Positions 24,726-31,544 of a stretch of 39,906 nucleotides of DNA are shown in pieces. The notes beneath the pieces are model-generated. The model was not told the origin of the DNA. It saw nothing but the letters and a program-made list of their open reading frames with translations, and searched no databases. A program made the translations under genes and the position numbers. Numbering within the stretch: the stretch's first letter is position 1; every line of letters begins with the position of its first letter. This stretch comes from a virus, in IMG/VR virus record IMGVR_UViG_3300035670_000546, positions 1 to 39,906 of that record, one strand, 5' to 3'.

Positions 24726-24959
24726 ATGTATACCTTTGTTGTAGTAAGAGACAATTCTGTGGAAGACTGTAAGTCATTTATTGATTATTGGGCGGCTGAA
24801 GATTATGCTAATGATTTTATACAAAAAATAGATCACGAAATTGGCCCCATAGACTTTCGTAAGGGAGTCTTTTATCAACAAAGGGGGTTGAGTGTTGGAG
24901 TTTATCATTCTCCTGTGTATAATAATACATTAAAATCTTTTTGTGAGTATTCTCTATAA
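24726..24959 (+). CDS. Hypothetical protein (77 aa)
   Basis: MYTFVVVRDNSVEDCKSFID; AGGAGA site. The opening strand then DCKSFIDYWAAEDYANDFIQ helix resembles a small alpha/beta protein. Unknown. Confidence 0.7.
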   Translation: MYTFVVVRDNSVEDCKSFIDYWAAEDYANDFIQKIDHEIGPIDFRKGVFYQQRGLSVGVYHSPVYNNTLKSFCEYSL

Positions 24960-24976
24960 TTTTTGAAAGGGACATA

Positions 24977-25231
24977 ATGCAAACTGTAATCGCCCAATAT
25001 CAATTCGACACTATTCATTATGAGGTAATTGCCCTTCACGAAGGAGCATTAGACCCGTACTCGCTTGATAATGTAACTAATTTTCTGTTAAAAAGAAATG
25101 GTGAAGTAGTATTGAGGGACTGCGATCTTTATTTTGGACAGCTAACTGTGCCTACTTATAGAGAAGTTGTCCAGTTTGAAAGGAATGAGGGGCAGTTTCA
25201 TCAAACCTCCAAGAAGAATGACCTAACCTAA
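24977..25231 (+). CDS. Hypothetical protein (84 aa)
   Basis: MQTVIAQYQFDTIHYEVIAL; GAAAGGGA site. Mixed beta/alpha, C-terminus polar. Last gene of the 24490-25231 unit. Confidence 0.7.
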   Translation: MQTVIAQYQFDTIHYEVIALHEGALDPYSLDNVTNFLLKRNGEVVLRDCDLYFGQLTVPTYREVVQFERNEGQFHQTSKKNDLT

Positions 25232-25250
25232 GTCTAGTAATGCCAACGAC

Positions 25251-25279
25251 TTGCGACTAGCAGGCGTCTGTGGTACAAT
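25251..25279 (+). promoter_or_regulatory. Variant promoter
   Basis: TTGCGA-17-TACAAT; drives the microprotein at 25324. Confidence 0.55.
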
Positions 25280-25305
25280 GGTGGCTTCTGGCCCTGTTAC
25301 ATTAC

Positions 25306-25333
25306 TTGACAAAGGAGGCGTCTATGGTATACT
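25306..25333 (+). promoter_or_regulatory. Promoter overlapping a microORF start
   Basis: TTGACA-16-TATACT; covers the AAGGAGG site and the ATG of 25324; may drive 25402. Confidence 0.55.
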
Positions 25334-25389
25334 TGATTTTTGGTCTATGTGTGATTTGTGGATATTGTCAATGTTGCGTAGGAAAGTAA
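25324..25389 (+). CDS. Cys-rich hydrophobic microprotein (21 aa)
   Basis: MVYLIFGLCVICGYCQCCVG K, five Cys, strong AAAGGAGG site. Homologous to the 19-aa product at 16688. Confidence 0.6.
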   Translation: MVYLIFGLCVICGYCQCCVGK

Positions 25390-25401
25390 GGGAGTTGTGA
25401 C

Positions 25402-25602
25402 TTGAAAAAAATCTGTGTAGTTACGCTCAATATCGAATTTGATGACACTTATACTAATCCAAAAGATTGGCAGTGGGATTCTATTATTAATGATTCTATT
25501 GAACATATGTCTAGAATAGAATACGATAGATACTATTGTCATACCCAATTAGTGAATTGTCAATATTTCGATACTAATAAGCCCACTATTGACAATCCTT
25601 AG
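25402..25602 (+). CDS. Hypothetical protein (66 aa), TTG start
   Basis: TTG start nine bases after GGGAG: (M)KKICVVTLNIEFDDTYTNP; no ATG fits. Beta-rich then helix. Its 3' end contains the next promoter. Confidence 0.65.
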   Translation: MKKICVVTLNIEFDDTYTNPKDWQWDSIINDSIEHMSRIEYDRYYCHTQLVNCQYFDTNKPTIDNP

Positions 25603-25616
25603 TAGGGTGGTAGAAT
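25589..25616 (+). promoter_or_regulatory. sigma70-type promoter
   Basis: TTGACA-16-TAGAAT; drives the operon 25647-26679. Confidence 0.8.
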
Positions 25617-25646
25617 AGGATTCGTACAGTACACACGGAGCAAAAA

Positions 25647-25850
25647 ATGTTGATAAACGCAGAAAATCGTGATAAGATTCAAGATGAATATATCCAACAG
25701 ATGATTGATGGTATGGATATAGATACTCTAGCTTCATTAGCTTATGATTATTTAAGTAAAGATAAAGATGAATATACGCACAAACAACTTGAAACAGAGA
25801 TTTTAGAGTATTATCCAGAAATACTTGGAGTAGAAGAAGATGATGAATGA
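25647..25850 (+). CDS. Conserved-looking phage hypothetical (67 aa)
   Basis: YIQQMIDGMDIDTLASLAYD YLSKDKDEYT..QLETEILEYYPEIL. The '~iDgMd~~tL~~la~d~L~~~~~~~~~~~L~~Ei~ey~PeiL' form is common in T4-like and cyanophage genomes (recalled). A looser relative is at 35379. CGGAG site. Confidence 0.8.
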   Translation: MLINAENRDKIQDEYIQQMIDGMDIDTLASLAYDYLSKDKDEYTHKQLETEILEYYPEILGVEEDDE

Positions 25851-26109
25851 ACTTCTTGAAGAGTTTATGGATCAAGAAAAGATTCATAATTTTGAGGGCG
25901 ATAGCGGCCTTAAAAACTTGGAAAGAATCATTGAAGCTCTCGGCTATAAGCCTCATGGGTTTCGTTTTGGAAGTCTGGTCGAAGTATTTCTGTCAGACAA
26001 CTCGGCGGCGTGTGATGCCCTTATTGATTTTATACGCGATTCTAATGTTAGAGATTGGGCGGAATCATTAGAGAGTAATCTTTATGAAAAGGAAGAAGAT
26101 GATGAGTAA
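25840..26109 (+). CDS. Conserved-looking phage hypothetical (89 aa)
   Basis: NFEGDSGLKNLERIIEALGY and FRFGSLVEVFLSDNSAACDA LIDFI...: resembles a widespread family with 'f~~~~G~~~L~~l~~aiGY~~~~fr~G~~lE~FL~DN~GA~e~ii~Wi'. Overlaps the previous gene by 11 bp. Unknown function. Confidence 0.8.
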   Translation: MMNELLEEFMDQEKIHNFEGDSGLKNLERIIEALGYKPHGFRFGSLVEVFLSDNSAACDALIDFIRDSNVRDWAESLESNLYEKEEDDE

Positions 26110-26278
26110 AAGTATTAGAGAAATTAGTGAACAGATTCAGGAAGACTTAATTGTTTTACTTGAGTCACAATTTGGTGAAGTAGAATATCTTGAAGATGTA
26201 AAAGATATGGCTTGTCAAATTGTTGTTGATCATATGAAAGAATTTGAAGAAAATCACGGAATTTATAGGTTAAGATAA
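26102..26278 (+). CDS. Helical hypothetical protein (58 aa)
   Basis: MSKSIREISEQIQEDLIVLL; overlaps neighbours on both sides (TAATG to the next). GGAAGAAG site. Confidence 0.7.
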   Translation: MSKSIREISEQIQEDLIVLLESQFGEVEYLEDVKDMACQIVVDHMKEFEENHGIYRLR

Positions 26279-26460
26279 TGCGATATATGGCCGAGGTTTA
26301 TGTTCTATTCCACAACAACACATGGGAGTTTCACCATATTGAAATTCCTAAGTGGATGTTTGAATCTCTAGACGCAGAAATGGTAGACACAGAATTGTTT
26401 GACCAAATTTATAAAGAGAATATCTGTTCTCTTAAAGTTCGCCGCAAGTATATAGTATAA
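26278..26460 (+). CDS. Hypothetical protein (60 aa)
   Basis: MRYMAEVYVLFHNNTWEFHH IEIPKWMFESL, strand pair then helix, basic end. Coupled to 26102. Confidence 0.7.
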   Translation: MRYMAEVYVLFHNNTWEFHHIEIPKWMFESLDAEMVDTELFDQIYKENICSLKVRRKYIV

Positions 26461-26469
26461 GGAGCTAAA

Positions 26470-26679
26470 ATGTTGATTAGTGCTGTTGATTTGGTTTCAA
26501 AGATGAAAGACCCAAAAGTTCTTATTGTAACAAAAGGCGGTGGGCGAAAAATTTATGACTCGCCCTCAGAAGGATGTCAGAATCCTAATTTGATTATGGT
26601 TATTGATGGTGGTTCTGTTGTTTATATTCCCATTAAGACTATCGAAAAGATGGAAATATTTGACAGCGCCAGACAATAA
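26470..26679 (+). CDS. Hypothetical protein (69 aa)
   Basis: MLISAVDLVSKMKDPKVLIV TKGGG...VYIPIKTIEKMEIF: beta-rich; AAGGAG site. Last gene of the operon; hairpin element H follows. Confidence 0.7.
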   Translation: MLISAVDLVSKMKDPKVLIVTKGGGRKIYDSPSEGCQNPNLIMVIDGGSVVYIPIKTIEKMEIFDSARQ

Positions 26680-26686
26680 TGGGCGT

Positions 26687-26757
26687 GTCTGAGCCAATCC
26701 TTCGGATTCGGAATGTTGGCGGTAGTCAGCCAAAATATGATAGTCAGCGAGATTTGA
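26687..26757 (+). repeat. Dispersed double-hairpin element, copy H
   Basis: GAGCCAATCCTTCGGATTCG, GTAGTCAGCC, a second TAGTCAGCGAG. Sits between convergent genes. Confidence 0.65.
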
Positions 26758-26768
26758 GGATCACTTGA

Positions 26769-26957
26769 TTAGTCGCCCAAATAATTCTTGGCTAGTTTAT
26801 CAAGTACTTCCTTATCTTCCTGCATAACTTTTCTAGCAACTTCTATTTGGTCCCCTTCTACTCTGGGAACCGCATGCCAGACTTCTCTACTATTATTCTT
26901 ATCGTCAACTTCTATTGTAGAATATTGAAGAATATTTTGTAACCAACGAAGTTGCAT
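26769..26957 (-). CDS. Hypothetical protein (62 aa)
   Basis: MQLRWLQNILQYSTIEVDDK; ends LDKLAKNYLGD. GGGAGAAAC site on the minus strand. Second gene of the transcript from 27365. Confidence 0.7.
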   Translation of the reverse strand: MQLRWLQNILQYSTIEVDDKNNSREVWHAVPRVEGDQIEVARKVMQEDKEVLDKLAKNYLGD

Positions 26958-26968
26958 AATTTGTTTCT

Positions 26969-27030
26969 CCCTATCCTTCGGATTTGCCCCAGTTGCTCGT
27001 AGTCAGCGAGTTATTGAGGACTCTTATAGG
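26969..27030 (+). repeat. Dispersed double-hairpin element, copy I
   Basis: CTATCCTTCGGATTTG, CGTAGTCAGCGAG, GAGGACTCTTATAGG; between two minus-strand genes but in the usual plus orientation. Confidence 0.65.
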
Positions 27031-27242
27031 AATCCTATCTTTTTCTTATCTTTAACTTCAGGATTAATCTCCAGAGATTCTAACCACTGAGTTTTCTTTT
27101 CGCCCTTATCAAAATAACTAACTTCATACAAGACATAATTGTTATGTCTGATTTGAATACCAATAATAGTACCTTCCATTGTTGACATAAGAACTTGAGT
27201 GCCTATTGGATAAACTTCTAATTCGTCATGATTTTTCTTCAT
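27024..27242 (-). CDS. SH3/KOW-like small protein (72 aa)
   Basis: YPIGTQVLMSTMEGTIIGIQ IRHNNYVLYEVSYFDKGEKK: 'G~~V~~~~~G~I~gI~iR~~nyv~YeVsy' reads as a small five-stranded barrel, seen in many phage proteins. AGGA site. First gene of a two-gene minus unit. Confidence 0.75.
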   Translation of the reverse strand: MKKNHDELEVYPIGTQVLMSTMEGTIIGIQIRHNNYVLYEVSYFDKGEKKTQWLESLEINPEVKDKKKIGFL

Positions 27243-27266
27243 AAAAATTCCTATAGTCAGATGTTC

Positions 27267-27327
27267 CAGCCGATCCTTCGGATTTGCTTTAGTTGCTCAT
27301 AGTCAGCCAAATGTTTAGGACTCTTAG
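27267..27327 (+). repeat. Dispersed double-hairpin element, copy J
   Basis: AGCCGATCCTTCGGATTTG, CATAGTCAGCCAAATG, TAGGACTCTTAGC. Lies in the leader of the minus-strand transcript. Confidence 0.65.
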
Positions 27328-27337
27328 CTGTCATCCT

Positions 27338-27365
27338 ATTATATCTAAAAAATCCGGCCTGTCAA
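27338..27365 (-). promoter_or_regulatory. Minus-strand promoter
   Basis: TTGACA-16-TATAAT on the minus strand; drives 27242 and 26957. Confidence 0.8.
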
Positions 27366-27390
27366 GGGGTTGGTTACGCAGAAAAGAGTT

Positions 27391-27606
27391 CTATGGGCGA
27401 TTTTCAATAGAAATAATAGCTAACCATACAATCCATTTCACTAAGGAAACCCAGAATCCTATGTTTGCTATGATTGCTCCTAGTATGAAAGAGGCGATCA
27501 TTAAGTCTTCTGATAATTTTTTGAAGATTAAAAGATATATAATGGGCCACACACATAAAAATAATCCGCCCAAAAACAACCACTCTGAATATTGTATTAG
27601 TGTCAT
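27391..27606 (-). CDS. Two- or three-span membrane protein (71 aa)
   Basis: Hydrophobic segments: LFLGGLFLCVWPIIYLLIF, LMIASFILGAIIANIGFWV and LVKWIVWLAIISI. ATGA overlap with the gene before it. Last gene of the minus operon starting at 28143. Confidence 0.75.
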   Translation of the reverse strand: MTLIQYSEWLFLGGLFLCVWPIIYLLIFKKLSEDLMIASFILGAIIANIGFWVSLVKWIVWLAIISIENRP

Positions 27607-27782
27607 ACTATAGTTTTCTCAGTTTTTGGCAGTTTGGGAAATTCATCTTTTCGTCCAATCCATTTTTGGGTGAAATATATATTTTCAAATGATTTGGCGG
27701 GTAGTCCATAGAATTCAAAAATATGATAAAATAGATCTAGTTCATCATCCCAATAAGTATCGGGTGGAATACCTTCTATCAT
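27603..27782 (-). CDS. Small repeated-family protein (59 aa)
   Basis: MIEGIPPDTYWDDELDLFYH, KWIGRKDEFPKLPKTEKTIV end. Shares 'KWIGRK(D/E)EFP.L..TEKT(I/L)' with the next gene upstream. ATGA overlap on both sides; start chosen by that overlap. Confidence 0.7.
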   Translation of the reverse strand: MIEGIPPDTYWDDELDLFYHIFEFYGLPAKSFENIYFTQKWIGRKDEFPKLPKTEKTIV

Positions 27783-27967
27783 ATTAATGTTTTTTCTGTT
27801 ATTTGTAGGGGAGGAAATTCTTCTTTTCGCCCAATCCATTTCTTATGAAAGTCTGTATATTTTGGGTAAGGATAAAATGCTGGCTTTCCTATGGAATGAA
27901 TAAATTTCCAGCAAAAAATGTCTCTATCTGCGCAATAATAGACACTTATAGGAATCGCTTCTTTCAT
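27779..27967 (-). CDS. Small repeated-family protein (62 aa)
   Basis: MKEAIPISVYYCADRDIFCW; end KKWIGRKEEFPPLQITEKTL parallels 27603. ATGA overlaps. Confidence 0.7.
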   Translation of the reverse strand: MKEAIPISVYYCADRDIFCWKFIHSIGKPAFYPYPKYTDFHKKWIGRKEEFPPLQITEKTLI

Positions 27968-28143
27968 GACAATGTTTTTAAAGTAATCTTAACTTCATTA
28001 TTTGGAATAATTTTAACATCAGGAATAACAAAATATACTGAATATAGTAGTATAGCTTCTTGAGCTTTTTCTTGTGTTGGAAATGAGCGATCTAGAAAAA
28101 CGGAATTGCTATCTTTATTAACAACCGCCCATTCTTGTTCCAT
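27964..28143 (-). CDS. Small repeated-family protein (59 aa), leaderless
   Basis: MEQEWAVVNKDSNSVFLDRS; helix EKAQEAILLY, end VKITLKTLS. First gene of the four-gene minus operon. Its ATG is six bases after the -10, so the mRNA is probably leaderless. Confidence 0.65.
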   Translation of the reverse strand: MEQEWAVVNKDSNSVFLDRSFPTQEKAQEAILLYSVYFVIPDVKIIPNNEVKITLKTLS

Positions 28144-28149
28144 CCACCC

Positions 28150-28177
28150 ATTGTACCATAAGAAAAACGTGTGTCAA
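28150..28177 (-). promoter_or_regulatory. Minus-strand promoter of a leaderless operon
   Basis: TTGACA-16-TACAAT; its -35 contains the TGA stop of the HNH gene upstream. Confidence 0.8.
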
Positions 28178-28506
28178 GGGCGATTTTTGATATTTTCTTG
28201 CATCTTTTTACAGTCTTCAATAACATTACTATTATAGGATTTATAATTCATTAGATGGCCAAATAACAAATGACATTTTTGAGCACACAAAGTTATTAGA
28301 TTTGCTGGATCTAGTTCTAAGTCTGGCCTTAAATGAAAAGGAATTATATGATGTACTTCTAAATTATCTTTAGTCAAACAAGCTTGGCACAAATTTTCTT
28401 TTTTAAGATGTTGCTTACGAACCCCATCCCATTGAGGGTCGCGTCCGCCAAAAAGTTCTTCTGACGATTTTTTGGTAAGTCCCCAATTAAATCCAAATAG
28501 TTTCAT
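28174..28506 (-). CDS. HNH endonuclease (110 aa)
   Basis: Homing-type or packaging-associated HNH nuclease. Cys40-xx-Cys43, LEVHHIIPFHLRPDLELDPA (His52/His53), Asn69, ITLCAQKCHLLFGH (Cys74, Cys78, His79, His84): the ββα-metal motif framed by two zinc Cys pairs. Last gene of a three-gene minus operon (29046 to 28174), overlapping 28503 by four bases. Free-standing mobile or accessory nuclease; target unknown. Confidence 0.85.
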   Translation of the reverse strand: MKLFGFNWGLTKKSSEELFGGRDPQWDGVRKQHLKKENLCQACLTKDNLEVHHIIPFHLRPDLELDPANLITLCAQKCHLLFGHLMNYKSYNSNVIEDCKKMQENIKNRP

Positions 28507-28715
28507 GTATTTTTTGTTTCATCTAGTAGTTGTTCAACATTAGCAATGTTCTGCTTAATACAATTACATTTACTTTCTGTATCTTCTAATGGATTATTAT
28601 TCTTAATTAAGGCACATTCATTATTTAAAACATTAGCTACACACTCAGACAACTTATGAATCTGAGAAATGTTATGTTCTATTTCTAGAATATGTTTTTT
28701 AATTTTTTCATCCAT
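28503..28715 (-). CDS. Helical coiled-coil-like protein (70 aa)
   Basis: MDEKIKKHILEIEHNISQIH; helical throughout with three Cys and heptad-like leucine/isoleucine spacing. One base from the preceding gene; ATGA overlap with the HNH gene. Unknown. Confidence 0.7.
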   Translation of the reverse strand: MDEKIKKHILEIEHNISQIHKLSECVANVLNNECALIKNNNPLEDTESKCNCIKQNIANVEQLLDETKNT

Positions 28716-28716
28716 T

Positions 28717-29046
28717 TTAGCCTGTTGGTTCCGGAGTCATTACTAGTTCGGCATTAAAATCAAGATTGAAGATGTTAGTATAAGTATGACGAATAGTAGC
28801 AGGAGTTGGAAAAGTTTTAGCGAGTCTGATTGTCATTTCGTCAGGCTTATCTGCCGTTGCTAAACCAGAATATCCATTATACATTCCTTGATTAAAAGCA
28901 TAAGCTAATTGGCGTATATCTCCAGAAGTAGAAGTATCAAAAGCTTCTAAGTCTGACCAAGGAATAAAGACACCTGTTACTCCTCCTACAACTTCTCCTA
29001 CATTAATATTTGGAAAATAACCAGATGGTGCAGAGTTGAAGGCCAT
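28717..29046 (-). CDS. Possible virion-associated protein (109 aa)
   Basis: MAFNSAPSGYFPNINVGEVV, then IPWSDLEAFDTSTSGDIRQL AYAFN..., ending RHTYTNIFNLDFNAELV. The 'DvR~l~~~~~~~~y~~~~~l~~~~kP~~mti~~~~~~~~~~~r~tYt~~F~~~~~~~~v' layout recalls small proteins next to phage structural genes. AGGAG site but no TTGACA promoter; TACTATATT lies upstream, perhaps a late-type signal. Assignment uncertain. Confidence 0.6.
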   Translation of the reverse strand: MAFNSAPSGYFPNINVGEVVGGVTGVFIPWSDLEAFDTSTSGDIRQLAYAFNQGMYNGYSGLATADKPDEMTIRLAKTFPTPATIRHTYTNIFNLDFNAELVMTPEPTG

Positions 29047-29147
29047 AAGGGGGTGCTCCTAATTGGTAGATATTGATTCACTAATATAGTACACCAAAAA
29101 GACGGGTGGGCGTGTTCCTCCTAAACTAATAAGTTCGGAACATGCGC

Positions 29148-29163
29148 GATAGTCAGCGAGTTT
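29148..29163 (+). repeat. Partial hairpin element, copy K
   Basis: CGATAGTCAGCGAGTT, the 3' part of the dispersed element, just before a promoter. Confidence 0.4.
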
Positions 29164-29190
29164 GACAACCCATTGGGTTTATGGTAGAAT
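29162..29190 (+). promoter_or_regulatory. sigma70-type promoter
   Basis: TTGACA-17-TAGAAT; drives the operon 29199-30301. Confidence 0.8.
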
Positions 29191-29198
29191 GGATGGAT

Positions 29199-29483
29199 AT
29201 GTTTATAAGAGTTCAATTTAGAGATTTTGAAATAACTTCTGGTAGACCTCCTATTGACTCTATTAATGATTTTAGAACTTTATACTGGGCAACTATTTAT
29301 TTTTATGGAACTCCTTCTACTTATTTTTACAAGCACTTATCTAAGGAAGGGTCACTAGATACCGCATTTAATGCAGAGATACATAGGTTCTATTCTCTGG
29401 AAGAAGTAGAGTCAGCTCTTTCTCTTTATTATAATTCGCCCATCAAATTAGATATTCCTAGAACCCACAAAGAATTAGTATGA
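29199..29483 (+). CDS. Tandem-family protein 1 (94 aa)
   Basis: MFIRVQFRDFEITSGRPPID, TLYWATIYFYG, then LEEVESALSLYYNSPIKLDI and THKELV. Start near the transcript start (leaderless or nearly so; ATG at 29193 is the alternative). First of four head-to-tail paralogues sharing 'Y/FrDF~i', 'eeal~~yY~sp', 'i~~t~KELi'. Function unknown. Confidence 0.75.
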   Translation: MFIRVQFRDFEITSGRPPIDSINDFRTLYWATIYFYGTPSTYFYKHLSKEGSLDTAFNAEIHRFYSLEEVESALSLYYNSPIKLDIPRTHKELV

Positions 29484-29722
29484 ACATATTACGATATAAA
29501 GACTTTTGGGTGGGAGTATCAATATTCAATTTAGGAAAAACAAATAGTGTCACATTATACTGGGCGACAACAAATCAATCTAACACTTATCTAGATGAGG
29601 AAGGAAAACTTATAATAGGTATTAGAACATATTTTCCTTCTATTGAAGCAGTAGAAGAGACTTTGGCTAAATATTATGGATCGCCCACCCATATACAAAG
29701 AACCAAAAAGGAGTTAATATGA
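29480..29722 (+). CDS. Tandem-family protein 2 (80 aa)
   Basis: MNILRYKDFWVGVSIFNLGK, TLYWATTN, LDEEGKLIIGI, EAVEETLAKYYGSPTHIQRT KKELI. ATGA overlap both sides. Confidence 0.8.
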   Translation: MNILRYKDFWVGVSIFNLGKTNSVTLYWATTNQSNTYLDEEGKLIIGIRTYFPSIEAVEETLAKYYGSPTHIQRTKKELI

Positions 29723-29979
29723 TTGGGAGATATAAAGATTTTGAGATATACACAGGCCCATATAATTCTGAGGGAGAGACCACTAATGAATATTATTTTT
29801 GTTGGTGTGAAATGGGTTATTTAAGTAAAGCGGGAGAAGTAACTAATCCTAGAATTATTATTGATGCAGCGACACATACCTTTCATGAATTTTTTGAAAT
29901 AGAAGCGGCCCTCTCTTTATTTTATAAGAGTAATGTGGTGCTAGATATACCTATTACTAAAAAAGAAATTTATGTTTGA
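29719..29979 (+). CDS. Tandem-family protein 3 (86 aa)
   Basis: MIGRYKDFEIYTGPYNSEGE, YYFCWCEMGYLSKAGEV, EIEAALSLFYKSNVVLDIPI TKKEI. ATGA overlap with 29480. Confidence 0.8.
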   Translation: MIGRYKDFEIYTGPYNSEGETTNEYYFCWCEMGYLSKAGEVTNPRIIIDAATHTFHEFFEIEAALSLFYKSNVVLDIPITKKEIYV

Positions 29980-30301
29980 CGGAACTACTATGTATTTTCG
30001 GGAATTTTATATTTCCGTATATCCATATATTTTTGGTACAAACGGAAAACTTATCCATACAGAAAAAGAATTTAAGTATGTTTTTTGTACAACTACAGAA
30101 GACTCGCTCTTTTATTTAAGACCAAGTGGCAAGCTCAAATTAGCAATAAATTCTAATAATGCTGATGGGAAATTTATAGACCCAGACGTAGGATTATTTG
30201 AAGATTTGGCGACTCTAAAAAAAGCTCTTAGGATTTTCTATAACCTATCCCAAGATTCGCCCGTTCACCTGGGCGTCACTGAGAAGAAACTTATTACATA
30301 A
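29972..30301 (+). CDS. Tandem-family protein 4 (109 aa)
   Basis: MYFREFYISVYPYIFGTNGK, LYFLRPSGKLKLAI-like core, LATLKKALRIFYNLSQDSPV, VTEKKLI. Most diverged member, overlaps 29719 by eight bases. Ends the operon. Confidence 0.75.
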   Translation: MFDGTTMYFREFYISVYPYIFGTNGKLIHTEKEFKYVFCTTTEDSLFYLRPSGKLKLAINSNNADGKFIDPDVGLFEDLATLKKALRIFYNLSQDSPVHLGVTEKKLIT

Positions 30302-31219
30302 CATGAGTTTCCTAAATTCTTCTCTATACTAGATTCTATTAGTTTCTATTCTTACTCTTCCTAAGTTCCGTTTGGCTTCTGATTTCCTTACTATTCAGGA
30401 AATCTTCAGCCTGCACTACTCTTCATCTCCCAATTACCTTTTCGCCCCATTCTTCTCAAAACCTTTTCTTCACACGATGATTTCTCTTAGAGCTAGCGTT
30501 CTAGAATACTCCCTTCCAAAATTAGGAAGAAAGTATTAAGATCAAGCGACTTCTCTTGAGAGTGAGCGACTGAGCTTTACTGATGGTCTTTTACACAGAT
30601 GACCAACTAATCCCTATCTGTTCTGCTGACATTTTCTATGTTTGTAACCAGGGCAGTAGACAACATCGTTACAAATCATTGCGGGTTTTCACCGCCAACA
30701 GACCAATTACTAAAGTGACAAATTGTTCGCCAAAAAGAGGCTGGATGGATTTGTTGATGGCAGATCGCGGCCCATCTTTAGGTTCATCTTAGACCTTGTG
30801 GCAGTCAGAGCCTATAAATCATTATAAGAGAGGCCCAGTTTTTGGCAAGTGTCATTTTTCAAAAAACTCATTTTTCCCGAGAGTTAATACACTTTTTCAC
30901 TGAGGAATATACCATACACTTCGCACTTACTTTCGGGGAATTTGAACGATTATTTTTTGATGAAAATTTCGTCTAATTTCGCCCAAGAACCTTTGAATCT
31001 TTGTGACTTTTGATTCAAAAAGCATCAAAATTGCCGAGAAATTGTATGTTTTTAATTAGAAATGTATGAAAATGCCGTGATTTTCCCTATTAAAATTCCT
31101 ATCTGCATCAAAAACATGCATTTTTGCCGTGAAAACAATGTTTTTCAAATCAATATTGACAGATTTTTTTTAGTATATTTTGCCGAGGAGGAAATAGAGG
31201 GTTTTCTTACTTATAATAA
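30302..31219. other. Gene-poor stretch with iteron-like motifs
   Basis: The first 180 bases are strikingly pyrimidine-rich on the plus strand. A 69-codon frame (30583-30792) lacks a ribosome site and family features and is not accepted. From about 30900 the DNA is very A/T-rich and carries TGCCGWG at 31032, 31073, 31125 and 31181, two of them after GCATCAAAA. Could be a replication or regulatory region. Confidence 0.45.
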
Positions 31220-31327
31220 ATGACATTTCTTCTAACTTTAAAAGGTTATCTTGGTATAGGTATACTAGGTATGTTTATGGTGGGTATTATACTATATTTA
31301 TGTTGTTTTTGTCTTGTTTTGAAATAA
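31220..31327 (+). CDS. Possible hydrophobic microprotein (35 aa)
   Basis: MTFLLTLKGYLGIGILGMFM then VGIILYLCCFCLVLK: one or two spans. GAGGAGG lies 25 bases upstream, too far to be sure. Confidence 0.35.
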   Translation: MTFLLTLKGYLGIGILGMFMVGIILYLCCFCLVLK

Positions 31328-31350
31328 TTAATGGAAGGAAATACTCCCTC

Positions 31351-31378
31351 TTGACAGACCAAAAATTGGTCATACAAT
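31351..31378 (+). promoter_or_regulatory. Promoter with palindromic spacer
   Basis: TTGACA-16-TACAAT; the spacer is a perfect palindrome GACCAA-AAA-TTGGTC (31357-31371), a possible operator. Drives the operon from 31545. Confidence 0.75.
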
Positions 31379-31424
31379 AGCCCTAATAGGCCCATACTCT
31401 CGATCTAAGACCAATATATAAATT

Positions 31425-31475
31425 ATGGTGAATTCCCCACAAGAAACCCAATTAGACCTATTTGGCATGGAATAG
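31425..31475 (+). CDS. Possible microprotein with clamp-binding motif (16 aa)
   Basis: MVNSPQETQLDLFGME in the leader of the 31545 operon. QLDLF is the consensus bacterial sliding-clamp-binding pentapeptide. No clear ribosome site, so it may be untranslated. Confidence 0.3.
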   Translation: MVNSPQETQLDLFGME

Positions 31476-31544
31476 AACCCACAAAAGGACTAATTACTTA
31501 CCTAATTTAGACAAAATAGGAATTGAGCAGGAAAAGCGAGTATT

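Noticed and set aside
30583-30792. 69-codon ORF in the gene-poor region
   Set aside because: No ribosome site, no promoter, composition unlike its neighbours, and no recognisable motif.
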